The notes under the pieces were generated by a model. The model made no database searches and had not been told where the DNA came from. It saw nothing but the letters and a program-made list of their open reading frames with translations. This document shows, piece after piece, positions 49,864-62,591 of a stretch of 64,000 bases of DNA. The first letter of the stretch is position 1; each line of letters begins with the position of its first letter. The stretch is from positions 240,001 through 304,000 of the forward strand of contig JBAIZL010000060.1 in the NCBI GenBank assembly GCA_036971475.1, given 5' to 3'. This stretch comes from Prosapia bicincta. Its lineage: Eukaryota; Arthropoda; Insecta; Hemiptera; Cercopidae. The translations under genes and the position numbers were made by a program.

Positions 49864-52300
49864 GATATCATAAAGCTTTTGAATCATACATTTTATAAAT
49901 TTCTCATATCTATAAATTACATCCATGGAAGAAATGAATGAATAGTTTGTGTTTATATCATAACTTGTTAATCTATTTGCCGAGGTGTAACACATCATGT
50001 AAAATCCTTAATTGTTCACATTCAGTATGTTAAATATGAGTCCAACTACGAAATGAAGCAAAGATTCAAAATTTTGTAGGTAATAAGCCTATGATCAATT
50101 ATGTTTTAATTATTGGAAAATTATGTTTTACTTTTTAGTGAGTAAAAAATACATACTTTTTTTTGTCAGTTCTGTTTAATAATAAATAAAGATATTTATA
50201 GGATCTTGAAATAAGTACTTTCGTAAAGCCAAACACACAGTTTTTTCAAGATCTTAATTCTACTTAATTACCTAATTCGTTACGGTTTTAAGACTTTTGT
50301 ACATTTTTATAACTACTCCAATTGCTGAGTAAGACCTGTGTGGCTGATATATAAGGCCTTGAGATCAGAACCAATTATGCGAAGTCAAAACCGATTAAAC
50401 GTTGAAAAATGTTGCTTATTATTAGTTTAAAATATATTATTTTTTTCTCATTTAGGAACCGTAAAATAACCTTAATCCACTTCCTATTTCTGTTTTGAAA
50501 CTACGCTTTAAGGAAAATACTGTACAAGCGAGATCCATTTTTCAATTATACGAACTGTCGTACTAAGTAATGTTTCTCAATTACTTATCCTACGTTTACT
50601 GAATCCAAGTTTCATTTTCATATTTATTTTTGCACTACGTAAGTCAATGTATTTTCAAATACATTCATCCCCTAATTTTTATTTATTTCATACATAGTGT
50701 TTTAGAACTAATTTTCAAATAATAAGATATATTCCAAGTAAATTCTGTTATCGAATAAAAGTATTGATTTCCAATTATTATTTGTTTTAATTTTTTATTT
50801 AGTAAATTTAACATGGGCTTATTATTTATTGAAACTACAAATAAACTATGTAGTCTACTCTCTCTTCAGGGGCGCAGTGAGGTTTTTTTGGGGGTTAACA
50901 CAAGAAAAAATTATAGTTCTTTTAAATTTTTATCTGCAAAAAAAATAAATTAGCTAGTTCTATAAAATATTTCATAACAATTTGAATCGCTCATGGGAGA
51001 AGTTGAATAATATAACTCAGAGATATTTTTCCTATGAAACACGCTTGCAGTAACCAAAGAGCTTTACTTAAATTTGCATATAAAAGAGAATTCAATATTG
51101 TTTAGAAACATTGAAAAATTGTAAAATTAGAACTGTCTAAACGGACTTGCTACAGCTGATGTCAATGAAAGCTTTTCCGTAACCAAGTTGTTTTAACGAT
51201 CTTTAAGTGTTCAGTGTTTTTTGTAAATTTTTATTTGGAAAGTGAATATTTAAAGTTATATGCTGGATCTTGTTTTTTAGCGTAAACCTTCGAGTTTCAT
51301 AAAGGAATCTTTAGCGTTACTATTTATTTAAGTTAAAACAAACATAGTTCTCTCCTGGTATCACAATGTATTTAATTTGAAGCATTTTGGAATGGCATAA
51401 AATGGCGATAAGTTTCCGAATTTTGACTCAGGAGTAGCTTTCTAATTATATCCCGACCCTCGCGGAATGTCAATACCCCTCCCTAGGAGACCTGTATGAC
51501 TTACTGCTAAGGCTTATTAAATACCGTGACTATTTAGATGCGATTTGTAAAGAAAGAAAAATTATTATTATTTAAAATTTATTCTTATAAAATACAACTA
51601 CACATTAACAAAGTTATTATCTTTTGTTTATATGTAATAATTTATATTTTTTATAATGAAATTTGATGAAAGATTTGATCTTGCCACAATAAAATAAATA
51701 AAATATTTATTGTACGTCCGTGTGTGTGTGAGCGTCAGTGTATTATATTTCGTCTGTGCGTTCAATTTAATTTTATTTATTAGAGTAAAATTACCTTTAG
51801 TAAACCCTCTACTTTTTTTAAATAATATTTTTTAATTGTTTATGAGATTTTAAAAGAATTTATGGTATGTATATGGAATTGTCTTCAATGTATAGTAATT
51901 ACTATTGAAAGGTTTTAACGAAAAACTCCTTTAAAAACGGCATTAACTTTACGTATACAAAAAGTATTTCATAGAAATATTTCTATTTAATCCTATTAAT
52001 TTAGTATAGCCGTACTGTTCTTTATATTCAACGAAGTACAGTAACATATCTCAGATTCGAATTGAAAACTGAGCCTAAGCCAAAATATGCTGTTATTGAA
52101 CTAACTAACAGTTTTTCAGGATTTCGGTTTGTGCAACTATTCAACGAACTTATGATTTAAGTAAAGTTAAAAGAAACAAACTGAAACAAAATGTTTTATA
52201 TTCCAATAGGCGAACCTCTTCAGCAAATTCAGGAAATTTCAGTAAGTTGTTACTTATTTCATTAGAAACGTTGAGTTATGGGTGACCGTTAAAATTATGT
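49856..52300. other. AT-rich intergenic region
   Basis: No gene or structured repeat recognised. A short GT-rich run lies near 51718-51730. Confidence 0.5.
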
Positions 52301-54240
52301 AGAATCTTTTAATATATACGTTAACGCTATTAAAGATAAGGTAGATGGTTCGACGATTGTTAAGGTTATGTAAAAGTGTTAAATTATTGGAAAATCAATA
52401 AAGTTTTATAAACATATTTTAAAGATACGTTCAAGCTATGTATGATCATAAACGTTTTATATAAACATTTATTAGAAGCGTTAAATGGACAGAGGATCAT
52501 TAAATATTTATAGAAACATTAATGTGGTGGAAAGTTATTAAAAATTCATAAAGTGAATAAAAATATTTTATAGAAACGCTCTAACTATGGACGATCATAA
52601 AGTTTCTTAAATGTTAAATATAATCGTTAAAGGAGCGGAGGATCAATAGAGGTTTATGTAAGCATTAAAGTAATGGAGGTTGAGCTTCCGTATAAACAAT
52701 AAATAGAAACGTTAAAGCTATGGAGGTTGAGCTTCCGTATAAACAATAAATAGAAACGTTAAATCTATGGATGTTGAGCTTCCGTATAAACATTAAATAG
52801 AAACGTTAAATCTATGGAGGTTGAGCTTCCGTATAAACATTTAATAGAAACGTTAAAGCTATGGATGTTGCTAATCTGTATAAACATTAAATAGAAACGT
52901 TAAAGCTATGGAGGTTGAGCTTCCGTATAAACATTTAATAAAAACGTTAAATCTATGGATGTTGAGCTTCCGTATAAAGATTTAATAGAAACGTTAAAGC
53001 TATGGAGGTTGAGCTTCCGTATAAACATTTAATAGAAACGTTAAAGCTATGGAGGTTGAGCTTCCGTATAAACATTTAATAGAAACGTTAAAGCTATGGA
53101 GGTTGAGCTTCCGTATAAACATTAAATAGAAACGTTAAAGCTATGGAGGTTGAGCTTCCGTATAAACATTTAATAGAAACGTTAAAGCTATGGAGGTTGA
53201 GCTTCCGTATAAACATTAAATAGAAACGTTAAAGCTATGGAGGTTGAGCTTCCGTATAAACATTTAATAGAAACGTTAAAGCTATGGTGGTTGAGCTTCC
53301 GTATAAACATTAAATAGAAACGTTAAAGCTATGGAGGTTGAGCTTCCGTATAAACGTTTAATAGAAACGTTAAAGCTCTGGAGGTTGAGCTTCCGTATAA
53401 ACATTTAATAGAAACGTTAAAGCTATGGAGGTTGAGCTTCCGTATAAACATTAAATAGAAACGTTAAAGCTATGGAGGTTGAGCTTCCGTATAAACATTT
53501 AATAGAAACGTTAAAGCTATGGAGGTTGAGCTTCCGTATAAACATTAAATAGAAACGTTAAAGCTATGGAGGTTGAGCTTCCGTATAAACATTTAATAGA
53601 AACGTTAAAGCTATGGAGGTTGAGCTTCCGTATAAACATTTAATAGAAACGTTAAAGTTATGGAGGTTGAGCTTCCGTATAAACATTAAATAGAATCGTT
53701 AAAGCTATGGAGGTTGAGCTTCCGTATAAACATTTAATAGAAACGTTAAAGCTATGGAGGTTGAGCTTCCGTATAAACATTTAATAGAAACGTTAAAGCT
53801 ATGGAGGTTGAGCTTCCGTATAAACATTAAATAGAAACGTTAAAGCTATGGAGGTTGAGCTTCCGTATAAACATTTAATAGAAACGTTAAAGCTATGGAG
53901 GTTGAGCTTCCGTATAAACATTTAATAGAAACGTTAAAGTTATGGAGGTTGAGCTTCCGTATAAACATTAAATAGAATCGTTAAAGCTATGGAGGTTGAG
54001 CTTCCGTATAAACATTTAATAGAAACGTTAAAGCTATGGAGGTTGAGCTTCCGTATAAACATTTAATAGAAACGTTAAAGCTATGGAGGTTGAGCTTCCG
54101 TATAAACATTAAATAGAAACGTTAAAGCTATGGAGGTTGAGCTTCCGTATAAACATTTAATAGAAACGTTAAAGCTATGGAGGAAACCTAACGGCTTCCG
54201 TTTAAACGTTTAATAGAGCCGTTAAAGTTATGGAGGGAGG
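52300..54240 (+). repeat. 47-bp minisatellite, about 32 units, with degenerate flank
   Basis: From about 52674 to 54183 a unit containing GAGGTTGAGCTTCCGTATAA and AATAGAAACGTTAAAGCTAT repeats every 47 bp with high identity. ATTAAATAG and ATTTAATAG versions are interspersed, which hints at multi-unit amplification. Before 52674, back to about 52300, irregular diverged relatives (TATAAACATT, AGAAACGTTAAA) occur. The last unit (54184-54240) is also diverged. Confidence 0.95.
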
Positions 54241-54805
54241 ATCGTTTAGGATCATAGAACTGTTTTATCCCAAATTTATGGTTACTTACAGTAAAATTAC
54301 TGTCAAATCAAATTATCTGAAGTTTTCCAACGCTACTTCATTGCTTTGAAAAGGACTATACCTCTAAGTTACTTTACTTTATAAATTACTTTTATAAATT
54401 AAAATTGTTATGAAGTCAAAAAGGCGTCTATGATTTGCTACAAACCTTACATTATTCTTTTTGCATTACCCAATTTTGTAGGTTTTATCTGAGAAAACAG
54501 CCGGAATTTACTTAAACCCGCTACACACGTCCCGACAAAACCACCCAACTGTCGTGTCGAACAATGTTGGACCCGACGGTTGGACAGTGTGTAGGCTTGT
54601 CGGCCGACAGAAAAGGTTGTACCTGACAGTCGGGCCAACCGATCTGGTTGGGTCAACGTGATATCCCGACAGCCCCCGACAGCCGACTCCCCCACCCTAG
54701 AAAACTGTCGAGTTGGCACGTGTGTAGCGTTGTCGGCCAACCAACACAACGAATCAGTTAACTTTAGGTAGCCATTCAGTGTTGATTGTGTCTGAAGTAC
54801 CAAAA

Positions 54806-55035
54806 ATGTCTCAAGTTTCGGCGGATGAGAAAACTATGATCGAAGCGTTACTGGAGAACTTAAAAACTTACCGCTGTTTGTGAGATGTCCAGTGTGACAC
54901 TTATTCGAACAGGGATCGGAGAAATGAGGCATATAATTCCCTTCTGGGCATTTTCCAAACAATGTACCCAGATGCAACATTGGGAACGTTGAAAAAGAAA
55001 CTGGAAAACATGAGAAATTTTCAACAATCTTCAAC
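54806..55035 (+). pseudogene. MADF-domain (Myb/SANT-like) Harbinger protein, broken
   Basis: The frame starts at ATG 54806 with a short leader, then reads into a MADF domain. A TGA at 54881-54883 stands where the family has tryptophan before the DV residues (TGG to TGA). After it the frame continues with NRDRRNEAYNSLL and YPDATLGTLKKKLENMR, the conserved second half of the domain, then loses similarity at about 55020. In PIF/Harbinger elements this DNA-binding protein assists the transposase. The gene is inactive by nonsense mutation and truncation. Confidence 0.8.
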
Positions 55036-55039
55036 GAGA

Positions 55040-55372
55040 AGTTCCAACGACCTCCCAGTTGCTAAATATCGGAGTGTCACAACAAACCGTTCTTCAGCAC
55101 TTACGCTTTCCCTCATGACTGTATTTGTTCTTTCAATGAAAGGTTTCACTTTAGCTAGCAAGTGTAGGCAACAATCCTCATCCATTCTCAAATAATTTCG
55201 GAAATCATTTTTTTTTCAAGTTCCCGAAGTAGGTTCATGTGGGAAAATTATTTCCGCTCCATTAACCACTTCTTCGCCCATAAACTTCATTTTTCTCCTT
55301 CTTTTCATCAGCAATAACCATAACGGCTAAAGCTGAACCAATTTTTTGCTTTTTTGATAAATGTGGTGCCAT
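55040..55372 (-). pseudogene. PIF/Harbinger transposase N-terminal fragment, broken
   Basis: The minus strand encodes FRNYLRMDEDC, VKPFIERTNTVMRESVSAEE and TLRYLATGRS, the conserved N-terminal region of Harbinger transposases. An upstream piece (KWLMERK) is in another frame; a stop (TAA after ERK) and a frameshift in a poly-A run near 55210-55218 break the reading. The DDE catalytic region is missing, apparently lost in the internal deletion that joined this fragment tail-to-tail with the MADF remnant. Confidence 0.82.
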
Positions 55373-55456
55373 TGGCAAACAAATCCAGAGCACTTGGAGA
55401 CACAACTTCACTTCACGAGAACAAGTTGGCTACTAACGGTAGTCATGGTCGAAACG

Positions 55457-56605
55457 TGTGTAGAGCTCAACCCAACAGAGGTGGTCGGGGAGTTCAGTAG
55501 TGTCGGGTGGTACGGTCGGGACGTGTGTAGAGCTCAACCCAACAGAGATGGTCGGGGAGTTCAGTCGTGTCGGGTGGTACGGTCGGGACGTGTGTAGAGC
55601 TCAACCCAACAGAGATGGTCGAGGAGTTCAGTCGTGTCGGGTGGTACGGTCGGGACGTGTGTAGAGCTCAACCCAACAGAGATGGTCGGGGAGTTCAGTC
55701 GTGTCGGGTGGTACGGTCGGGACGTGTGTAGAGCTCAACCCAACAGAGGTGGTCGGGGAGTTCAGTCGTGTCGGGTGGTACGGTCGGGACGTGTGTAGAG
55801 CTCAACCCAACAGAGGTGGTCGGGGAGTTCAGTCGTGTCGGGTGGTACGGTCGGGACTTGTGTAGAGCTCAACCCAACCGAGGTGGTCGGGGAGTTCAGT
55901 CGTGTCGGGTGGTACGGTCGGGACGTGTGTAGAGCTCAACCCAACCGAGGTGGTCGGGGAGTTCAGTCGTGTCGGGTGGTACGGTCGGGACGTGTGTAGA
56001 GCTCAACCCAACAGAGATGGTCGGGGAGTTCAGTCGTGTCGGGTGGTACGGTCGGGACGTGTGTAGAGCTCAACCCAACAGAGGTGGTCGGGGAGTTCAG
56101 TAGTGTCGGGTGGTACGGTCGGGACGTGTGTAGAGCTCAACCCAACCGAGGTGGTCGGGGAGTTCAGTCGTGTCGGGTGGTACGGTCGGGACGTGTGTAG
56201 AGCTCAACCCAACAGAGATGGTCGGGGAGTTCAGTCGTGTCGGGTGGTACGGTCGGGACGTGTGTAGAGCTCAACCCAACAGAGGTGGTCGGGGAGTTCA
56301 GTCGTGTCGGGTGGTACGGTCGGGACGTGTGTAGAGCTCAACCCAACAGAGATGGTCGGGGAGTTCAGTCGTGTCGGGTGGTACGGTCGGGACGTGTGTA
56401 GAGCTCAACCCAACAGAGATGGTCGGGGAGTTCAGTCGTGTCGGGTGGTACGGTCGGGACGTGTGTAGAGCTCAACCCAACAGAGGTGGTCGGGGAGTTC
56501 AGTCGTGTCGGGTGGTACGGTCGGGACGTGTGTAGAGCTCAACCCAACAGAGATGGTCGGGGAGTTCAGTCGTGTCGGGTGGTACGGTCGAGACGTGTGT
56601 AGCGG
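55457..56605 (+). repeat. 67-bp GC-rich minisatellite, about 17 units
   Basis: Each unit contains GTGTAGAGCTCAACCCAACA, GGTCGGGGAGTTCAGT and GTCGGGTGGTACGGTCGGGA. The last part matches the right terminus of the Harbinger remnant, so the array looks like expansion of the element's own end. Units vary at AGAGAT/AGAGGT/CGAGGT and GTAGTG/GTCGTG. Confidence 0.95.
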
Positions 56606-56608
56606 GTT

Positions 56609-56950
56609 CTAATTATGGTGATAAGGCGGTTACGCAAGAGCTGCTACTGAGTCCGACGCCCTTATCCTTCCGGTTTACTTCTACAGTCAGGTAGACATTC
56701 TTATTGTCACCGTTGCACTTAATCCCATTATGATGAAACTAAATATCCAAAGTGAATATAGGCTTCTAATGTTTCATCGTTTGCAAACTGTTTTATTCAT
56801 CCTGTGATGACGTCAACGTAACTGGCAATAATTTATTTAAAGTCTTAGGAAAAATATTTTTCTTAAGAAAATATGGACAGATATAAACATAAATAAACTG
56901 TATCGTTACAGAGGTCTAGGAAAGGCTGAACCATCTTTACCAGTACCAAA
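56609..56950. other. Short intergenic stretch
   Basis: About 340 bp with no feature recognised. Confidence 0.4.
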
Positions 56951-58000
56951 TAAATCTCAAACATAATTTGACGTTAAATTATTTCTAATATATGTTACTT
57001 TTAACGTTAATGTATTTCACATATAAGATACTTCTAACTGTAATGTAATTCTAATATATTATACTTCTAACATTATTGTATTTCTAATATATGATAATTT
57101 CAACGGTAATATATTTCTAATACAATATTTCTAACGGTAAGACATTCCTAACGTCAAACTTCTAACGGTAATGTATTCCTAACGCAATACTTCTAAAGTT
57201 ATTGTATTTCTAATATATGATACTTCTAACATTATTGTATTTCTAATATATGATAATTTCAAGGGTAATATATTTCTAATATATGATACATCTAACGGTA
57301 ATGTGTTTATAACGTATTACTTCCACCGTAATATATTTCTAATATATGATACATCTAACGGTAATATAATAATAACGTGTTACTTATAACGGGAATGTAT
57401 TTATAATATATAACACTTCTAACAGTAATGTTTTTCTAAAGTGATACTGCAAACGATAATGTATTACTAACGCGATACTTCCCATGGCAGTGTATTTATA
57501 ATATGTTTACGAAACTCTGAACGTTTTCTGTTTCTAAAGTGATATATTTAATGGCAGCGTATTTCTAACGTGATAGTTTTAGCAGTAATATATTTCTAAC
57601 GTGATAGTTTTAGCAGTAATATATTTCTAACGTGATAGATTTAGCAGTAATATATTTCTAACGTGATAGTTTTAGCAGTAATATATTTCTAACGTGATAG
57701 TTTTAGCAGTAATATATTTCTAACGTGATAGTTTTAGCAGTAATATATTTCTAACGTGATAGTTTTAGCAGTAATATATTTCTAACGTGATAGTTTTAGC
57801 AGTAATATATTTCTAACGTGATAGTTTTAGCAGTAATATATTTCTAACGTGATAGTTTTAGCAGTAATATATTTCTAACGTGATAGTTTTAGCAGTAATA
57901 TATTTCTAACGTGATAGTTTTAGCAGTAATATATTTCTAACGTGATAGTTTTAGCAGTAATATATTTCTAACGTGATAATGTCAACAATATTGTACTTCT
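56950..58000 (+). repeat. 31-bp minisatellite with degenerate flank
   Basis: From about 57556 to 57978 a 31-bp unit (AGTTTTAGCAGTAATATATT followed by TCTAACGTGAT) repeats about 13-14 times almost without change. From about 56950 to 57555 diverged relatives (TATTTCTAATATATGATAC, TTCTAACGGTAATG) recur irregularly. Confidence 0.93.
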
Positions 58001-60815
58001 AACTTTTGATACTTTTACGATAATGTATTGCTATCGTAGCAACACATTAAATATTGAGACTGAGATCAAATTAAAAGTTCTTTCAAATTACAATTTCCTT
58101 ACAACAGTTTTGTAATTCTAATTATATTAAAGCAAATATCAATTTATTCAATAGTTCGTTCTAAATTTGTTTAACTTTTATTAAATTGAAAACTTTTTTA
58201 AATTTTTTATTGAATTTAAAAACAGTTTCACACAGAGAAAATATTTCCATTTATAGCTGACCTGGAATAAAATAAAATCGATATGTTTAACTGCCATTGA
58301 TATTATTATTTAAGAAAATTAAGTACAGTTTTCAATAGTTTTAAAGAATTAAGAAATGTTACAAATTTTCAAAATACTATTTTTAAAAATATATTTTTTG
58401 TCAAACGAACAAGAATTAATTCTCTTTATAGATTTTATTATTTCAACTTTAACACTTTACCCGTTCAAAATGCAATAACAAACTAATGAGCTCAGCGGTG
58501 GGGGCTTGATTTTTCCATAATTTAGAATTCTCGTTCCTTTTTATATTTAATAATATTCAAAAGCACGTAGACGAGGGTGTGACGAAGGGGAGGGCGGTCA
58601 TTGCAGAGTAGCAAGTGGAAAGTAAACACCGCGACCTCTAACCTTTGTTCCTTTTATATTGTCAGGTGCAACATTAACACATAATGCAATACGGTATATA
58701 ATGAACAATTTCATACAAAAATATATAGAGGTAACATTTTTAATTGCTAGATCAAAAGATATAACCGTAAGTGTGAATTGGAGCGTTGTTCAAACACTTG
58801 AGCCGTGAAAAATATTAGCAATTTTTAAAATGTTTTTTCCCTTAATAATATATTTGTAAGCTATTTCTCAGGTGTTTGTCATAGCGTGATGTATACATTT
58901 TTTTAACTCCTTCATCTAAATTTTTACTAAAAATATGTTTCCTTTTATGAAGATTTCTAGACATTTTGATAAACAACTGATTTCTGTTTTCTTTTCACTT
59001 TCTTTTATAGGTCTATTAGGATCATTGATGAAGAGAGTTAGATACCTTAGATCGTCCTAGTTGAGAACAGTTGTACCACAGTTAAGCAAACCTGATCTGC
59101 GATGCCACAATTTTTCCCTAATCCAGCCCCTGTCTACTATTATAAACCTAGCTCAAAAGAACATAAGCTTGAATAGGGACGGATGTAAAAGGGATTCCAG
59201 TGACACAGGCAACTATATTGACGTTGACATACATGTTGGTGAACGTTTATTGTTTTTGAGTAAGTTTATTACTTTGTAAATGCAGAAACCAGGGTTTAAT
59301 AAAAGCAACATTTAGTAGGACCTAACTTTAAATCTATTTAAGGAATCAAATATAATATTGAGAAAAACCCGATGAATATGGTTAATTACGACAATAGCGT
59401 GGGATTATATTAAGAAGGTGGAAAATGGGTCACGAAGGGCAGGGCGCATCCATTAAGTGAGATCCCTAAGGATTGGGGAAGTGCCTTTCACTTACAACTC
59501 TGTTCTGGAAAGCTTTGAGGAAGGGGGAGTAACAGTATTTATGAATAAGTAGGACCATAGACTCTCGAAGTTTAGACATTCCGCTTCTCTGGCGTATACA
59601 CCATCCATTCATCCTTGGTAGTGGGGAGTCTCTTTACCAAAGGTAATAGCTTCCAGAGCATCCTAGTTTACTTCAGGTAAGATAATATCATATGTTCTCC
59701 TTTCGCATCTAGAGGATCGTTAGATTCTCTATAGTTCTACAAATTTCTATTTGCTCCTATCTCTTTTTCCTTACCAGAAATATTGAGGTTGGACACTTTA
59801 GTTTTGGTGTACTTCAGATATTCGGCCCTGATATCTTGATCGTATATATTCTGTGCCATAGGTATTAACACTGAAATATAGAAAGGTATTCTGTACTCTC
59901 GAAATATAACGCTTATAGGCTTGTTAAAAAGATAGGATGACTTCTCAAATTCCGCGAGCGATGTGAATTTAGTTTGAAATGTTTTTGTTTTGTTGCCTTT
60001 TACAACAATATAGCATATTTCGTTTGCTTTTCACACATACAAAGGATAGACGTATGTTGGCGTACTGAGCTGTTATCTGTTATAAAAAATGAAACAAAGA
60101 ATATGCATCTAATTTGTGTATAAAATAGAATTGGATGGTAGAATTAGGAAAGAAAATGTTTTAGGGAATTCTTATTAGCGAAGTTACTGATGATGTTGGC
60201 ATATCGGTTGGCACGTACAATATATTTGTGGAAAAACTCTACATGGCTTTTGCATCACGATAATGCACCTTCTGGCTCATCTTTGCTTGTGGGAGATTTT
60301 TGGTCAAAAACAACACTGTAATCATTCCTCCTGTGTCATTGTCCAGTTTCAAATATTATATGCAAAATGTGTTGCCTTTGATCAGTTTTGTTTTGAAGCA
60401 GAAAATAGCAAGGTGTAGCAAAATACTTCTAAATATCTTTATACTTGTCAATAACTAAAGAATTATTGAAGCTCTGGAGATGTGTAATAGCACAACAAAA
60501 CAAAAAAATAGGAAATTTAAATTACGTTGCCCGCGAAATTTGAAAAGTCAACTTACTCTCTGAACATACCTTGTAATATTCACTCCTAATTATTTTTCAT
60601 GATTCATTTGCGATAATAGTGATATTGGATGATCACTTTAAAAAACTAGAAACAACTATCTATATGGTTTAGAATTTTTCTCTATTTTCAAAAGTTCTTT
60701 GATAATTTTTTCTGTGTTAGTGCCTAATTTCTTATAAAGAAATAATAACTTCTTATCGTAGTGAACTATTAATAGAAATAATAAATTGTATATATACATA
60801 TATATTTATATATAA
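58001..60815. other. AT-rich intergenic region
   Basis: No gene is supported. A GC-richer patch at 58560-58650 and a 72-codon frame at 59061-59279, ending near a GTAAGT, were considered but give no recognisable protein. Confidence 0.45.
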
Positions 60816-61040
60816 TAATAAATTAAAAATATTTCATAAACAAGAATACTTTTAATGAATATATTTATTCAAAGCTTTTCGCCGATAAAATAGTATCAGC
60901 ATCTTCAGGAAAATAAGGAATTATTATTATCTTCGACAATTATTATCCTGAAGATGCTGATACTATTTTATCGGCGAAAAGCTTTGAATAAATATATTCA
61001 TTAAAAGTATTCTTGTTTATGAAATATTTTTAATTTATTA
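60816..61040. repeat. Perfect 95-bp inverted repeat with 35-bp spacer
   Basis: 60816-60910 and 60946-61040 are exact reverse complements over all 95 bases; similarity stops abruptly on both sides. The arms contain CCTGAAGATGCTGATAC and TATCGGCGAAAAGC. Motifs of this general kind occur near ends of some invertebrate retroelements (Penelope-like), which is inference. A transcript would form a long perfect hairpin. Confidence 0.92.
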
Positions 61041-61076
61041 ACTATATTACAAGAAAACATATCACCATATTTAATA

Positions 61077-61081
<5 letters not shown>

Positions 61082-61139
<58 letters not shown>
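61082..61139. repeat. AT microsatellite
   Basis: About 58 bp of AT dinucleotides, 40 bp beyond the perfect inverted repeat. Confidence 0.97.
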
Positions 61140-61141
<2 letters not shown>

Positions 61142-62590
61142 CGTTTATAAATTACTATCTCATCCCATGTAAAATTTTATATATTATAATGGAATAATTG
61201 TTGCACTCTATTCATAGTTCATATTCGGTTCAAATTATTCATAGTTATATTAGTGAACTTGCCGTTCGTTTTTAAGGGAGTGAATTAGCGCAGAACTTTG
61301 GATCATTCGACCTTGTTTGAGACAATCTCAATGGATCTGGTGGTTCGAAATACTCTCGAATCTTTTGACGCTACCGGAATCAAAATCTCAACGTCTACGT
61401 TAGCATCCAAGAGATGTTCCTACAACCCTCCACGGCTGCGATACAAATATAAACTGTTCGTTAAAAACTAATAACTTTCGTATTAAAAGTTAATATAAGT
61501 TGATCTTTATTTCAATTCCCACTACTTTTCAATACTAATTATTATTCGTAATAAAATATCTTCTATTCACAAATTGAAATACATTATTGAAAACCTGTAG
61601 AGGATGACAATGAATGTTAATATATTTATTTCCAATATTAGTTCATTAATTTAATTTAATTTTAATAAATACATTTCCTGTCTATTTTTCTACTTAGTAT
61701 TGTGATTCTATCTTTATTTAATAAAAACTATCTAAATACAAAGTCTCTTTGTAGAAATAGGAATTGATTTTAAAAGTTTTTTTATATTATTTGTTACATT
61801 ACATCTATTTTGACGCTTATTATATCAGCTGATCTATTAGACTATTGTATACAATTCTAAACTATTAACAGCTGTTATTATCAGTTTCTTTTTATTTAAA
61901 ATTAGTTGTAAAAATATTGAAATTGTGTACAATATTAAAATAATTGAATATTTCTTTATCTCCATTATTTTAATTACTACTCTAAGACGTAAAATGTATT
62001 CATCCAAACTATTCTCTAGTGCAAATTTTCATACAGATTTATGTAAATGACAAAGCTACAGGAATGCATTTTATTTATATAAATGGAATATAAAATTTTA
62101 TTATGCACATTAGGTTCTAGAAAGTTATTAGGTATATATTAGGCAAAATATTTCTTATATTCAAATTAAAAACCAAATATTTTAATTTCAATATGCAGAA
62201 AATGGTAGTTCGTGTTCAGTTATTCCTAATTATACTAAAAGCACAATGTTTTGTTTGTAAGTTCATGAGGATTGGCTTAAGATTGAAGAGAATACACAGA
62301 TCTTTAAATTTTAGTAACTTCTCCTTCAAATATGTTATAACAAAAATACTTTATTTACAGTTCATTAGAATTTTATTTTGTTGTATTAAATGTAAAGTTT
62401 CTACATTTATTGTAAATGAGCATATATTATTGCATAAATAGCCGAATTATAAATATTTTCTATTTATAGTAAATAACTAATGAGTACTCGTAGGTAGGTT
62501 TTGAGCAAGTTCTTATAACACCGTTAGTTATGGCGTTTACTGCCAAAAAGAACTATTATGATATTTCCCAAGCAGATGTTCACTTTCCTA
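61140..62590. other. AT-rich intergenic or intronic region
   Basis: No gene is recognised. If the candidate exon at 62592-62783 is real, this is its downstream intron. Confidence 0.4.
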
Positions 62591-62591
62591 C

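Larger units (their letters stand above)
54515..56608. mobile_element. Decayed PIF/Harbinger-type transposon
   Basis: Ends AACCCGCTACACACGTC (left, from 54515) and GACGTGTGTAGCGGGTT (right, to 56608) are inverted repeats, and the similarity continues inward through CCCGAC and ACCACCC with mismatches. Inside are a broken MADF-domain gene on plus and a broken transposase fragment on minus, the two-gene content typical of PIF/Harbinger. The subterminal part (54530-54760) is dense in GTCGG/CCGAC motifs, plausible transposase sites. Bases beside the ends are TTA on the left and CTA on the right, so the expected TWA target duplication is only imperfectly seen. The transposase lacks all catalytic parts. 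Confidence 0.8.

Noticed and set aside
54447..54803. 118-codon minus frame
   Set aside because: It spans the Harbinger terminus and its GTCGG-rich subterminal repeats; no similarity to known proteins.
59061..59279. 72-codon plus frame ending near a GTAAGT donor
   Set aside because: A stop codon lies directly upstream, no good acceptor with a pyrimidine tract was found, and the peptide is unfamiliar.
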